Positions 41,865 through 52,810 of a DNA stretch of 64,000 nt are shown here, in pieces (within the stretch, counting starts at the first letter, position 1; each line of letters starts with the position of its first letter). This DNA comes from Prorocentrum cordatum (lineage: Eukaryota; Sar; Dinophyceae; Prorocentrales; Prorocentraceae): assembly GCA_963575745.1 (NCBI GenBank), contig CAUYUJ010012769.1:285061-349060 (forward strand), in the 5' to 3' direction. Made by a program: the position numbers and the translations under genes. The notes beneath the pieces are model-generated. The model was given only the letters and a program-made list of their open reading frames with translations. It was not told the origin of the DNA and did not search any database.

Positions 41865-41908
<44 letters not shown>

Positions 41909-41983
41909 TTCGCCAAATGATCAAGGATGCTCCTCGATGGTCGTCGCCGAAGGAACAAAAATGCACACGTCCGAGCGATGCCA
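41817..41983. mobile_element. MITE-like TIR element, family 1, copy 4, with T42 expansion
   Basis: GCGCTCGGACGT...ACGTCCGAGCGATG. The internal T-run, about 6-7 bases in other copies, is 42 bases here (41866-41907), a slippage expansion or assembly effect. The remainder (ATGATCAAGGATGCTCCTCG) matches the other copies. Confidence 0.8.
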
Positions 41984-42311
41984 AGGCGAAGACGAACCCA
42001 ATTCCTGGCTTCGGGCATGCGGGCAGTTCGTCGATTGTTTTTTTCGCCTGGCCCACAGAAGGGACGGCCCAGACGCAGCGAAGGTCCTGTGCTCGCCCAG
42101 TCCCCGCGAAGCGCTGAGACCCACACCGTTGGGACAGCGAACCTCCAGGGGACTTGCTGCCAAGCGACCGCGCGCACGTCCCGCCCAACCCTTCCGTCAA
42201 GGTCCGCCCGCCCGGCCCGCCCGTTTGCGCTTCGCCCGCGCGTCCCTCTTGCCCTGAGCGCCGGCCACAACGCGTATAGCGACTGAGCGAGCGATGACAT
42301 CGACACCGAGA

Positions 42312-42440
42312 GGACCTCACCGCACGGTCAGTGACCGCAAGGTTCGGGGATTCTGGGGGCCGCAGGCGCATGAAGCCCTCGGATACATCCTCGGAGAAGG
42401 AGGAGGAGGAGGAGGAGGAAGAGGAGGAGGAGGAGGAGCC
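42312..42440. repeat. TCACCGCACGGT-containing dispersed repeat plus (GGA)n
   Basis: 42312-42396 resembles 4471-4560 (CCTCACCGCACGGTC, then GGGG...CCGGAGGC or GCCGCAGGC, then TCCTCGGAGA). (GGA)n follows to 42440. Confidence 0.6.
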
Positions 42441-42683
42441 CCCGAATCACCTCTGGCTCGCTGGATGGCGTGGTCACCGCAGCGTTCGGGCACCCCCGAC
42501 CATGGCGCTACTTCTACCTGGCCCCAGAGCAGCCCGCACAGGCGCAGAGGCGGACCAACGGGCATGGATAAGATTCAGGAACAGGCTAGCACAGCTATGC
42601 TCACACTCTCTCAGACAGTGCTTGCACTCAGGGGCGTACTACCAGTCTCCTGACGATTTGCCCCTGAATTAGGAAAACCGAAG

Positions 42684-42823
42684 GGTACCGATACCGCTAC
42701 TCCCCGGACCTCTCCCGGGGTGCGTTCTGACCAAGTTTTCGAGGCGAATCCAGCGGTGGCGACGACGGAGGCCCAGGAGGCCCAAACAGGGGAAAACGGG
42801 GGAAGGGTCGAGGTATGGGTACC
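42684..42823. mobile_element. MITE-like element, family 4, copy 1
   Basis: 140 bp with GGTACCGATACC at the left and GGTATGGGTACC at the right (12-bp TIR, one mismatch). The interior CGCTACTCCCCGGACCTCTC, AATCCAGCGGTGGCGACGA and GGGGAAAACG is shared with 51464-51606. Confidence 0.65.
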
Positions 42824-43398
42824 TCTTCCTCCTCTGATGACTGGCGGGACCTGATTGCCCTGGAATGCTTGAAGGTTGAAGGGCTGTGGCAAGGAAGCCT
42901 TGCTGTTTTTGTTGTTCTTTTGCTCGCCGCTGCGGCGGGCGAGCCCTCTGCGGGCGGGCCGCGCCCCGCGGCAGGCCACGGGGGGGGGCCGCGGAGGGGC
43001 GCCAAAGGCGGAGCGGGCGGGCCCACTCGGACGCCGCGCGCCGCTCCCCGCCGGGATGGTGCCGGGTCCGCCTGGAACCCAGCGGCAGGCCCCGGCTCTG
43101 GCGATTCGCGCACGCAGAGGGCACCTACAACGCGGCGGCGCGCACGCGAGGGGGGAGCGCGCGCCGCCAAAAACCTACACAGACCCCCTCTGCGGATTCA
43201 CTGAGCGCGTTTGCGGTGTGGCGCTGCAGGAGAAGAAGAAACGAGGGCCGCGCGCAGAGCCGGAGGGTCGCGCCGCGTCGGCGATTCGTCAGTGACCAGC
43301 GGGCTGGCGAGGCTTGGGGCAGGCCTGGGCGCTGGAGAACGCCGCACCACCGTTGCAGGGGATTCCCCCTCGCAGGGCAGCCGCGGTCCGCCGGGCGG

Positions 43399-43869
43399 TC
43401 AGAGGAGGACGGCCAGAGTCGCGTTGCCCGGGGCGGCGCCGCCGAAGGGGCCACCGCGCCCCAGGATGCTGGCGCAGCAGCACCCCCAGCAGCAGGTGCC
43501 GTCGTCGTGCTGGCACGTCGCGCCGCTGGCCCAGCCGCAGTCGCACGAGCACCCGCCCCGGCCCGCGCAGCGCCTGGCCGGCGCCGGGCCCGGAGAGGGG
43601 CCCGAGCCGCCGCGGATGGCGGCGCGGACGAAGGCGCCCGACGGCGTCAGCTCGCCGGCGGGCCAGCCCCCGGAGCCGCCGGTGCCCGGGCGCAGCGCGG
43701 CGCACGCCTCGGCCTTGTCCTCGATCGCCCAGTTGGCGCTGGAGATGTGGTGCGCCGCCAGGAAGGCCAGCCACGTCGCGGCCTCGCCCAGGTCCAGGGA
43801 GCCGTCGCCGCTCGCCTCGCAGGTGCCCCACTCGGTCACGAAGAGCGCGGCGCCGGCGCCCAGCGCCGC
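43399..43869 (-). CDS. GH5-type cellulase, last exon (partial gene)
   Basis: 156 codons to a TGA at 43399. Residues 1-88 match the C-terminal end of glycoside hydrolase family 5 endoglucanases. LFVTEWGTCEASGDGS holds the Glu expected to be the catalytic nucleophile (residue 13). SSANWAIEDKAEACAALRPG is the substrate-binding Trp/Asp-Lys stretch. GGWPAGELTPSGAFVRAAIR is the closing helix. After a Gly/Pro linker a Cys-rich tail follows (residues 101-132: CAGRGGCSCDCGWASG and CQHDDGTCCWGCCCA). The exon start is set at 43869, preceded by a pyrimidine-rich CCCCCCACAG acceptor. Upstream exons are lost beyond the N gap at 43901. The protein would hydrolyse beta-1,4-glucan, plausibly thecal cellulose; that role is inferred. 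High GC3 use matches a host gene. Confidence 0.8.
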   Translation of the reverse strand, partial: AALGAGAALFVTEWGTCEASGDGSLDLGEAATWLAFLAAHHISSANWAIEDKAEACAALRPGTGGSGGWPAGELTPSGAFVRAAIRGGSGPSPGPAPARRCAGRGGCSCDCGWASGATCQHDDGTCCWGCCCASILGRGGPFGGAAPGNATLAVLL

Positions 43870-43900
43870 CTGTGGGGGGAGCCACAAGGTACCTATCATA

Positions 43901-44000
43901 NNNNNNNNNNNNNNNNNNNNNNNNNNNNNNNNNNNNNNNNNNNNNNNNNNNNNNNNNNNNNNNNNNNNNNNNNNNNNNNNNNNNNNNNNNNNNNNNNNNN
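43901..44000. other. 100-N assembly gap
   Basis: Exactly 100 undetermined bases, a conventional placeholder for a gap of unknown size. The open frame that seems to run across it (copia pol into the strand of the GH5 exon) is an artefact. Adjacency of the two genes is unproven. Confidence 0.99.
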
Positions 44001-46546
44001 ACGGACCTCGCCACGACGATGCCATGCCTGGTGCCGCAGATGTGGGAGTCGTCCTCCAACGACCGCCCGAGGTAGATGCCGTAGCCCCACGCGGACTCGA
44101 ACTTGGCGGCGATAGGCCCAGGTTGCCTCCACATAGCCGTCTCGCCGAGTGGTAGGGCCTTCTTGGCATAATGCCTCTCGTGCTGACGCTCGTAGGACGT
44201 CTTGTAGTCGGAGCGGTGGATGAGGAAGCGATCGTGGGTCCACGATGCGTGGCGCACGATCCCGGCCATCAGGGGATGCCTCAACTCGATCACGATACCG
44301 TACCTTGCCCCAATGGCTCTCCTCCAGGTCCTCGTCATACCCTCGATGGACGAGTGGAACCTCTCCACCATGCCGTTGCTCCCCTTGCTCGTCTTCGGTG
44401 TGTACCTGAAGGTCGCGTTGTTCCCGATGTCCCTCGCGACCTTGGCCGCCACGTCCTTGGCCGCATTCTCGGGGTCGCACTGGATGATAACCTTCTCAAA
44501 CCCGAGCTTCTCCACGTACCGCTTGAGACACTTCAGGAGAAACAAATCTCCTCCACCTTTCGCCTCGCACCATACCGAGGCCGTAGAGTGGTATACGTTG
44601 TCGATGGCATTCATGACTGGGTGCACTTTCTCGTCACGATGCGTCTTGCCGAACATGTAGTCGATCTGGATCACAGGCACACCCTCTACCTCTTTGATCC
44701 TCTCATGCCTGTCGTCCAGGCCTCGCCCCCCTACACAGTCCGCGCACCACGCTGCATATGGACAGTGGAGGGCCTCGTGAGCCTCCCTCTCGGCTCGCGT
44801 CGGCTCCCTGGGAGCCGTCATCACCGTCGCCTCGGGCCTGACTTCTTGCTCCATCGGCTGGTCCACCTGCGCAGCGATGTACTTCTCGGGGACGCCCGTC
44901 GCCGTGTTGTAGACGACCAGGCCGTCCGCGCCGATCTTGGTGCCGACGTAGCTCATCACCGTCGCGCGCAGGAAGAACAGGCCGAGCCTTCTCTTCAGCC
45001 CAAGCCGCGATCGCCCGCTCCTCGAATCCCGCGTGATCGAGGGTGGGCCCGTCGAGCCTGACGGTGGGAACTCCACCCCAGCTCCTGCCGTGTTGATGCT
45101 GTTGACACTCAGGATCGGTTGCGTCACCTCCGTGACGTGGAATCTCACACTGATCTCGTCGTCATTCTGCGTCTTCAAGTTCACCTGCTTGTCGCCGAAG
45201 TGCTTCAAGGAGGTCCCGTTGGCGACCTTGATCTCCAGCCTCCTGTCCTGCATAGTGGGGTAGTCGGGGAAGTCGCTGGGCCCGCGCGCCGACTTGTTGG
45301 CGCCAGTGTCCACCGTGATGTCAACCGTCTGGCCAACTCTTGTTCCGCTCGGGCCCTCAAGCGCGCCGACGGCGAAGATCCACGCAGCGTCCTCGCACTC
45401 GGAGCACTGGAGGGCGTTGGCACTGATGGAGGCGCTGGCGTCCTCGTGGGAGGAGGCCGCGCCCTTCTCCTTCTCGTTGGCGGTGTCCCAGCTCCCCCAC
45501 TTCTCGTCCCAGGTGTTGCCGTCCCAGCCGCTGCCGTCCCAGGTGCTCACGTTGTGGATCTTGGCGTAGCAGTCCTTCTGTTTGTGTCCCCACTTGCCGC
45601 ATCGTTCGCAGTGTCCCTGGAACTTCTTCTCTCCGCCGGCGATGCCACCGCCGCTGCTCCTGTCCTTGCCCTTACCTCTGGTGTCGTTGCCTTTGCCCTT
45701 GCCTTTGCCATTGGCTTTGCCGTGTCCTCTTCCGCCCTTGCTGTTGATGGCGCCGGTGTCCATCGGCGCAGGGCCACCGGGCATGGACTGCTTCGTGAGC
45801 AGGAAGTCGGCGGCCACCTCCTTGATCCTCGCCCACTGGATCTCCTCCTTGGGTGTCCCCAGCAGCACGTGGTTCCTCAAGGCCTCAGGGGCTCGCGCGA
45901 TCAAGACCGCCGAGCGGATGTTGTCGCTGAGGGCCTCGCTCGCCAGCTTCTCGTACTCTTCGATCGAGATCTCAAACTTCGCCATGTTGTCGAGGAAATC
46001 CGCCTCTCCGCCGAAGTCGAACTCCAGCACCCTCATCAGTCTCGACAGGATGCTGCCCATGTTCTGAGGGTCGTACTGGGAGCTCAGCCTGCGGTATGCC
46101 CCGAATCCGTCTTGGTTACTGACCTTGCGGATGATGCCGAGCGGGGTGCCCTCCGTATACATCGTGAGCTGGTAGAACAACGACTGCGCCATCTGTCTCC
46201 GCTCGTCGTCGTAGTTGGCGTAGTTCAGCTGGTTCTGGCTGTACTCGACCTGGGTCATTCCCTCTAAGCACTTCCGACTCTGGTTGCCAATGTACGCCTT
46301 GAACTTGAACGCCCAGTCATGGAAGTCTAGCTTCTTCGTGTTGTCGAAGGTCGGCGGCTTCCCTTTGTCTCCGATGATCGCGTTGGCGAACGCCTTCGAC
46401 GACTGCTGCCGACTCGCTGCATCTGCGTCGGCTCGCTCCGTCTGGGGCCCCGTGATCGTCTGGTTCTGGTTCTCGACCGTCTCCATCAGTCGGCCGAGCT
46501 CTCGCTTCGTCTCCAATAGCTTCTGCGCGAGAGCCTCCACGCTCAT
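44001..46546 (-). CDS. Ty1/copia-type gag-protease-integrase (3' end in gap)
   Basis: 848 intact codons from the ATG at 46546 to the gap. Gag: about residues 60-310, with DWAFKFKAYIG and a Gly/Lys linker (GKANGKGKGKG), then zinc knuckle C313-x2-C-x4-H-x4-C326 (CERCGKWGHKQKDC). Protease: VDTGANKS with DTG at 413-415. Integrase: HHCC as H590, H594, C601, C604; catalytic Asp629 (IQIDYMF), Asp691 (IQCDPENA) and Glu728 (SNGMVERFHSS). Integrase lying before reverse transcriptase is the copia order; reverse transcriptase and RNase H are expected beyond the gap. No frameshift or stop was seen, so the copy may be young. LTRs were not recognised. Confidence 0.9.
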
Positions 46547-47235
46547 CGCGGCCAGTCAGCCGCCTCACAGGCGGGCAGGCTGATCTCCGTGGATCTGCGG
46601 ATCAGTGCCACCCGCGCTCCGCTGCCATCTTGACAGCAATAAACGATGCCGATCCATTTCACTCTCAAATCCTCAGCACCAAAACGGCTTCAGTACATTG
46701 CATGGGTGAGAGCGGGAAAGGGATATGTAGGGGAGGCACGGAAGGGCGTCGGGGGCGATATATCTCGACAGGGCCCCTGGGGGCCGAAATTTGCGAACGA
46801 CCTCCGTCTTGATTTTTTCTTTTGCGCTGAATCTCTGGGAGCCCCGCCAGATCAATGCACAGGCCCTCGCGTTCTGGGTTCCGGGGCGCGATCCCGAGAG
46901 TGCGCGGTCGCATTGAATAATGCTGCGGGGGGCGGGCGCGAACAGCGGCCCAGCGGCACGGTGCGCGATCGGGGGCGCGCAAACATGGATTAGCGATCCA
47001 TGGATTTGGCGCGCGGTCGCCAAATCCATGGATGGGGGGGAGGTGCCCTCCCCCATATGCGGCCGGTGCCGCCTCGTTCGGCGCGGAAATCCGCGATTTC
47101 CAATGGAAACGGGACCCGTCGCTAATCCACGCCCCCTTGATCCATGTTTGCGATCGCCTGACGCGAGGCCGTGGGCATGGCAAAGCTCCCCATGTGCACA
47201 CGAGTTCTGGCCCCCCCCCCGTACTCTTCCCTTTC
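46547..47235. other. 5' leader of the copia element, then no gene
   Basis: On the minus strand, GGTGGCACTGATCCGCAGATC (around 46583-46605) precedes the gag ATG by about 50 bp and could be near the primer-binding site, but no LTR end was identified. 46975-47160 has CCATGGATTTGGCG words in both orientations (a weak inverted repeat of GATCCATGGATTTGGCG). Confidence 0.35.
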
Positions 47236-47822
47236 CTCCTCCTCCTCCTCCTCCTCCTCCTCCTCCTCCTCCTCCTCCTCAAAAGGTTCTGGAGCCAATC
47301 GGATGCTTTTCCGTTTTCGGGCCCTCCAAGGACACCGGGGCCGTCAGGGGGCGGCTCAGGAGGAAGAGGCACCTGTACTAGGCGGAGCCCTGGGGTCCTG
47401 GGGTCCGGGACCGAAGGAGGGAAGCGCCTGCCCCAGGAGGAGAGCCCGTCCTGGGGAGAGCCCTCGGAACGAGCCTCTCCTCCGCGGCAAAGGTAGAGAG
47501 GGGGGTCGGCTGCTCTCCGTGCAGAGGGGTTCCAGAAGCCGAGCCGGCTAGGTGAGGGAGTGGGGGCGCAGAGAGGCCCTCCTTCTCCCTCCTCCTCCTC
47601 CTCCTCCTCCTCCTCCTCTTCCGCCTCCTTTTCCTCCTTCTTCTTCTTCTCCTCCTCCTCCTCCGAGGGGGAGGGCGAGCAGGCGAGGAGGGAGAGGAGG
47701 GCGGGGAGGGGAGACGCTCTGCAGTCCACCCCTCCTGCGCCGCACGCCTCTGCCCATGCCCTCTCGTGCCGCGCTCTGGCTCGCTGGTCCGCTTCGTGCC
47801 CTTCCCCCCTCCCACCGTTGCG

Positions 47823-47878
<56 letters not shown>

Positions 47879-47992
47879 CCCGCCTGCCCGCCTGCCCGCC
47901 TGCCCGCCTGCCTCCTCCTACTCCCATACATCCTGCTCCTTCTCCTCCTCCTCCTCCTCCTCCTCCTCCTCCTCCTCCTCCTCCTCCTCCAA
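47236..47992. repeat. (TCC)n, (CCTG)n and (TCC)n tracts
   Basis: TCC 47236-47281, mixed TCC/TTC 47586-47665, tetranucleotide CCTG/CCCG 47821-47912 (about 23 units), TCC 47936-47992. Intervening sequence shows no domain. Confidence 0.85.
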
Positions 47993-48600
47993 CCTCGACT
48001 GGCCCTCCTCCGACCTTGTTCTTCCCACCCATCCCCCCCCGGGGACCACGACCGGACTGCGCTTCTGCTAGAGTGCGATGTGAGGGGCTCGAAGCAGACT
48101 TCCGACCGACAAGCCCACGCCGTGAAGGCGTCACCGGGGGCGAGTAGGTGGTGGAGGAGGAGGAGGAGGGAGCCTTGGAGGGGAGGAAGGAAAAGTGGGA
48201 AACGAGTGGGAGGGCGGCGGAGGGGGTCAGAGGTCAGTGGGTGCTGCCGATGCCTGGCCTCGGAAAATCTCAGCGATCTCCATCTTGAAGGCGCTCGGGT
48301 CCTGGCACTGGGAGCTGTCGGGGCTCTCCGAATACAAGATGTCGGCGGCCCTGCCGTGGGCGGGCCCGGGAGGGGATGCTCGCACCAACGAGAATGGCTG
48401 AGTGCACGGATCCACAGCAAGGGCATTAGACACAGCATAACACACGCACGAGATGCGCATGAGGCAGGACGACGAGCGAACGAACGACGAACAAAACACA
48501 CTAGATTGAACATACGAAACATTAATTAGAAAAATAAAGGATTATTAGGGAGTTCAAAACAAAATTCAAAAAAAGACTATCGACAATGAGCGCAAACACA
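47993..48600. other. No gene seen
   Basis: Short frames on both strands without recognisable domains. Composition becomes AT-rich from about 48500. Confidence 0.4.
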
Positions 48601-48697
48601 AAGAGTGTGCCATCTCGAATAAAAAAAACAAAAAAGTATAAAAAAAAAAAAAAAAGAAGAAAACAAAAAAAAAAAAAAAACGAAAAAAAAAAACTCG

Positions 48698-48756
<59 letters not shown>
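48601..48756. repeat. A-rich tract ending in a long A-run
   Basis: A/G-rich from 48617, with an almost uninterrupted A-run 48696-48755. It could be a retroposon tail on the plus strand, but no retroelement coding sequence precedes it. Confidence 0.8.
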
Positions 48757-48758
<2 letters not shown>

Positions 48759-48844
48759 GCCACTGGGCAAAATCGAGGGGCCCTGGCAGGGTGATCTAGA
48801 ATCGTTCCCTCGGGCATTCCTTCTCCCGCTCCTCCCCTTTGCGG

Positions 48845-49200
48845 TGGTCCTAAGTGGGGTTATCGCCTTACCGCCGCGCGCATTCGTCTTAAATGCGCGC
48901 AGCAATTGCACGGATGGAAAGGGCATCGTTTGCAAATTGCTTCCGTGCCACCAACACTCATCTTAAATTTTGCAAACAATTGCAAGTCCTTTTCAGCATG
49001 GGGCTCTTGCCTCAATGCCGCGCACATTCGTCTCAAAAGTTTGAAACAGATGCAGAGCTGGAGGACAGCCGGATTTCAAAATGGCCCCCTCGCCTTCACA
49101 ACGCGCACATCAGTGTGTCAATCCAACAGCGTTGCTGGATGCATGACGGCTCTTGTTCAAGATATGGTACTCGCCTGAGACGTCCTCACACTTAGCGACC
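48845..49200. repeat. Degenerate third array of the 83-bp unit
   Basis: Cores CGCCTTACCGCCGCGCGCAT (about 48865), GGGCTCTTGCCTCAATGCCG then CGCACATTCG (49001), and GGCCCCCTCGCCTTCACAAC (49083), with TTGCACGGATGG between. Spacing of the last two is about 83 bp. Blocks A and B are not evident here. Confidence 0.6.
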
Positions 49201-49680
49201 AAATGCTTGCAGATGTTTAACACATGCACGAGTGAAGGGTGGTGTCTTTTCAAACTGGGGATCTCGCTTAAGCTGTCCGCCAGTTTGGCGCTAGAAGTCA
49301 ACATCAGTCCAGCAGTTGCACAGGTCGGGGGACAGTTCATTTCCAGAACGGGGCTCTGCCTGGACACATCGTTGAACCAACCATACACAGATGATTTCTC
49401 GTATGCTCCACGCTTCGCCAAAGACGCATCCTTGTGCTAGTCTTTCAAGGAGAAACCCCTCGTCGTGGAAAAGAGGAGGATGAGGAGGAGGAGGGAAGCG
49501 CGTGGCAGAGTGCTCGTATGATGCCTTAGGGGGGCGAAGGTGGCGAATCCTGCTCACGAGGGCCGCCACCTCCCAAGGCGCCGCCATCTTCGAGGGGTCT
49601 TCGCTTGCGCGACCACGTCCCGCTCCCCAACTAATGAGAAGGTCGGGCTTGGAGCTCTTGGGGGCAAGCGATAAAGAAAG
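49201..49680. other. No gene seen
   Basis: Unique-looking sequence without a recognisable domain on either strand. It may contain further worn 83-bp units (CTCGCTTAAGCTGTCCGCC at 49262). Confidence 0.35.
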
Positions 49681-50191
49681 AGAGCGAGAAAGAGAGAGAG
49701 AGAGAGAGAGCGTTGGAGAGCTGATACTGACAACCGTAATAACAGAGTAATTATGATAATGCTGATGATGCTGATGATGATGGTGCTGCTGCTGATGATA
49801 ATGGTGATGATGGCGATGATGATGGTGGTGATGATGCTGATGATGATGGTGATGATGATGCTTATGCTGATTCTGATGATCATGAATAACCACGACGGCG
49901 ATGATGCTGCTGTTGATTGCAGTGGTGGTTATGATGATGATGCTGATGATGACGATGTTGGTGGTGTTGATGATGGTGATGCTGCTCACGATGATGATGG
50001 CGAGGGTGATGATGCTGATGATGATGAGTATGATGATGGTGGTGGTTATGATGTTACTATTGCTGATACTGATGATGCTGCTGGTGATGCTGATGGTGCT
50101 GACGATGACGATGATGACGCTGCTGTTGATGACGATGAACATGCTGTTGATGATGATGACGATGATGATGCTGGTTATGATGATGCTGGTT

Positions 50192-50239
<48 letters not shown>

Positions 50240-50570
50240 GTGATGATGGTGATGATGGTGATGATGATGATGACGATGATAATACTGATAATGGTGATAA
50301 TGATGATGCTGATGATGCTGATGCCCAGAGGCGCATGAGAAGCGAGGTTCTACGTAACACGAGCCTGGGAAGACAGGCGGCCGCCAAAGGGGCAGGGGGA
50401 AAGGAGTAGAAAGGAGTACGACGCACCGAAAGCGTGATGCCTCCTATGCGACACGCCGCGCGGCAGATAGAGAGAGAGAGAGAGAAGGAGAGAGAGAGAG
50501 AGAGAAGGAGAGAGGGAGAGGAGAGAGAGAGAGAGGGACAATGAGAAAGAGAGAGAGAAGGATAACGAGA
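49681..50570. repeat. (GA)n, long degenerate (GAT)n, (GA)n
   Basis: GA 49681-49711, GATGATGCT-type triplets 49750-50328, GA 50467-50570. The central tract is open in all three forward frames (Asp-rich, Met-rich, stop-free), a sign of simple sequence rather than coding. Confidence 0.85.
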
Positions 50571-51463
50571 GAATGAGATCATGAGGGAGAGGAGGTGTGT
50601 AACGAACAACGGCAGAAAACGCTCGGTGGCGCACGCGTGCCGGCACGCGGAGCCGCGGCACGAGCGCAGCCGCACGCCGCGGGACCCGGCAGAGCGGTGC
50701 GGCGCGGCACGTGCGCTGCGGGGCGGAGGCTCGCCCCGGCGCGGCCCTCCACCCCCACGCTCCGGCGGCGCTCGCCCTCCTCCTGTCCTTCTCCCTCTCC
50801 TCCCTCTCCTCCCTCTCCTCCTCCTCCTCCTCCTCCTCCTCCTCCTCCTCCTCCTGTCCTCTTCCCGCCGGCTCCTGGCTCCACCATGCATTGCCCTGCT
50901 CCCCGCCGCCCTGCGCTCCTCCAGATCCCCCCCTCGTTGCTCCTCGCTTTCCCCCCCCCCGCCCTCTGAGGGACGAGAATTTGGGGGCCCGAAGAATATA
51001 CACCAATACCACCACCACGCCGATTCCTCCTGTCTCCTCTTTCCAGCGAGAGGGGAGGTGGGGGAGGGAGGTGGTGGGGGTGTAGATTCTTGGGCCCCCG
51101 ATCGAGAAAGAGAAAGACGAGGAGGTCAGGAGGTTTAACAGCCATGATTCAGGACGCAGGCGAGAACTGCGGTACCGATCGGCAAGCCCGTGAGCGGCGA
51201 GGCGCCCACAAGCAGTGGCCAGTCCGCGTTCAAGCCGGTTCTGCTAGGCGAGCCTTTGGCCGCCCCTGTCCCACTGGGCTGCTCTCTGACGCTGGCAGGA
51301 GGACGGAGACGGAGAGGATGAAGAGAAGCAGGGAAGGGGAAGGGGATGGACGGATGAGCGAGGCGGAGGGAGAGAGGAGGATGAGGGATGGAGGCGAGAG
51401 GAAGGGGGAGGAGGGGGATGATGGAGGAGTGGCAGGAGGAGGGGAGAAGTGGGGAAACCGAAA
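50571..51463. repeat. No gene; (TCC)n 50800-50853
   Basis: GC-rich, with a short TCC tract and a pyrimidine/purine alternation near 51040-51080. No domain was recognised. Confidence 0.45.
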
Positions 51464-51606
51464 GCTACCGATACCGCTACTCCCCGGACCTCTCTCGGGG
51501 TGCGATCTGACCAGGGCTTCGCGGCGAATCCAGCGGTGGCGACGAGGGCCGCCCAGGAGGCCCCCCAAAAGGGGAAAACGAAGGAAGGGTAGAGGTGTGG
51601 ATACCT
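51464..51606. mobile_element. MITE-like element, family 4, copy 2
   Basis: Same interior as 42684-42823 (CGATACCGCTACTCCCCGG, CGGCGAATCCAGCGGTGGCG, AAAGGGGAAAACGAAGGAAG). The terminal GCTACCGATACC and GGTGTGGATACC are less perfectly inverted. Confidence 0.65.
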
Positions 51607-52810
51607 CTTCCTCCTCCGGGAGGGGAGAAGGAACCCGCCTCGAGTAGTCCTGGTACATGATGGAGAGCGCCAGGGAGCGGAGCGCGTCGACCTCGCGGGG
51701 GCACTGCGCCGGGGATTGCAGCGGGGAGCGGCAGGCGCACGCAGGGGGGGGGGGGGGGGGAAGAAGGGCGAGGAGCACGAGGCACGACGCCCCCCAAAAA
51801 GGCTGCCAGGAGGCCCAGAGCCTCAAGAGGCCTCATCTTCTCCAGGAGGCCCAGGGCCTCAAGAGGCCTCATCTTCTTCTTCTTCTTCCTCTTCTTCGTT
51901 TTCTTATTATTCTTCCTTTTCTTCTTCTTCTTCGTTTTCGTCTTCTTCCTCCTCCTCCTCCTCCTCTTTCCTCTTTCCTCCTCCTCCTCCTCCTCCTCCT
52001 CCTCCTCCTCCGCGCGGGTGCTGCGGGGGCGGCGCCGGACTGCCAGAGCGTGAGGATGCGAGACCCGATCAGAAGGAGCATGCTCGGCCTTGCTCCAAAA
52101 GCTCCCTTGCGGCAGCTTCCAGCCTGTCTTGCCCCTGGGGCTGGAGAAGGTCTTGCCCCCCGAGGCCGGACGTCCACGGGTGGAGGTCGAAGGCCTGGAG
52201 GTCGAGAAAGGGGATGGGCAGGGGGGAGGAGGAGGAGGAGGAGGAGGAGGAGGAGGAGGAGGAGGAGGAGGAGGAGGAGGAGGAGGAGGAGGACGGAGTG
52301 GGGAGGGGAAGGGGCGGGAGAATTGGACGGGAGGGGCTATTGCAGTGGCGCGCGAGAAGCCAAATTCGCCTGGCGACGGGCACGACCCAAATACGGCTGT
52401 GTGTAGCGCAGGGCACGGCCCTGTCTTCATGGTATACTGCGCGCCGCAGGGCAGTGTGCATAGGGGACTGCGGAGCAAGCGGGCAGCGGCGCGTGGATCT
52501 CTCTCTGAAGGGGCACGCGGACGATGGTGGCGAGGTGCCGAATGCGTCTCTGCGCAGAGGGGCACGCCAAATGTGTGAGGTGTATGCAGACATTGAGCGG
52601 GGCGGCGGCACGATGGCCTGTCGCAGGGGCCGTACATGGAGCTCCCCGGTGGGGCACGGAATGCGCGCGGCCGCACGCGCAGAACCCTTGGGGGGGACGC
52701 GAGCATTGAGAGGGGCGTGCCGAAGTGAGCAGAGCGGCCGCATGCGGCATGCGGTCGCACCCGCTGAGGCCGTAGGTTTCGCTGAGCTTCCTGTTGTCCA
52801 CGAAACGGCT
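51607..52810. repeat. TTC/TCC tract, (GGA)n, no gene
   Basis: 51868-52012 mixes TTC, TTTC and TCC; 52226-52292 is GGA. 51795-51868 has two copies of GGAGGCCCAGRGCCTCAAGA then GGCCTCATCTTCT (a tandem of about 39 bp). No domain was recognised. Confidence 0.55.

Noticed and set aside
43289-44169. Copia polyprotein extending across the N gap to 43289
   Set aside because: The frame is joined only by undetermined bases. The sequence after the gap encodes a GH5 exon in another frame of the same strand.
48601-48756. Poly-A tail of a plus-strand retroposon
   Set aside because: The tract is a mix of A-runs with G and C. No retroelement or processed gene sequence was seen upstream on that strand.
49753-50409. 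Asp-rich 218-residue protein
   Set aside because: GAT microsatellite open in several frames; no start context and no non-repetitive domain.
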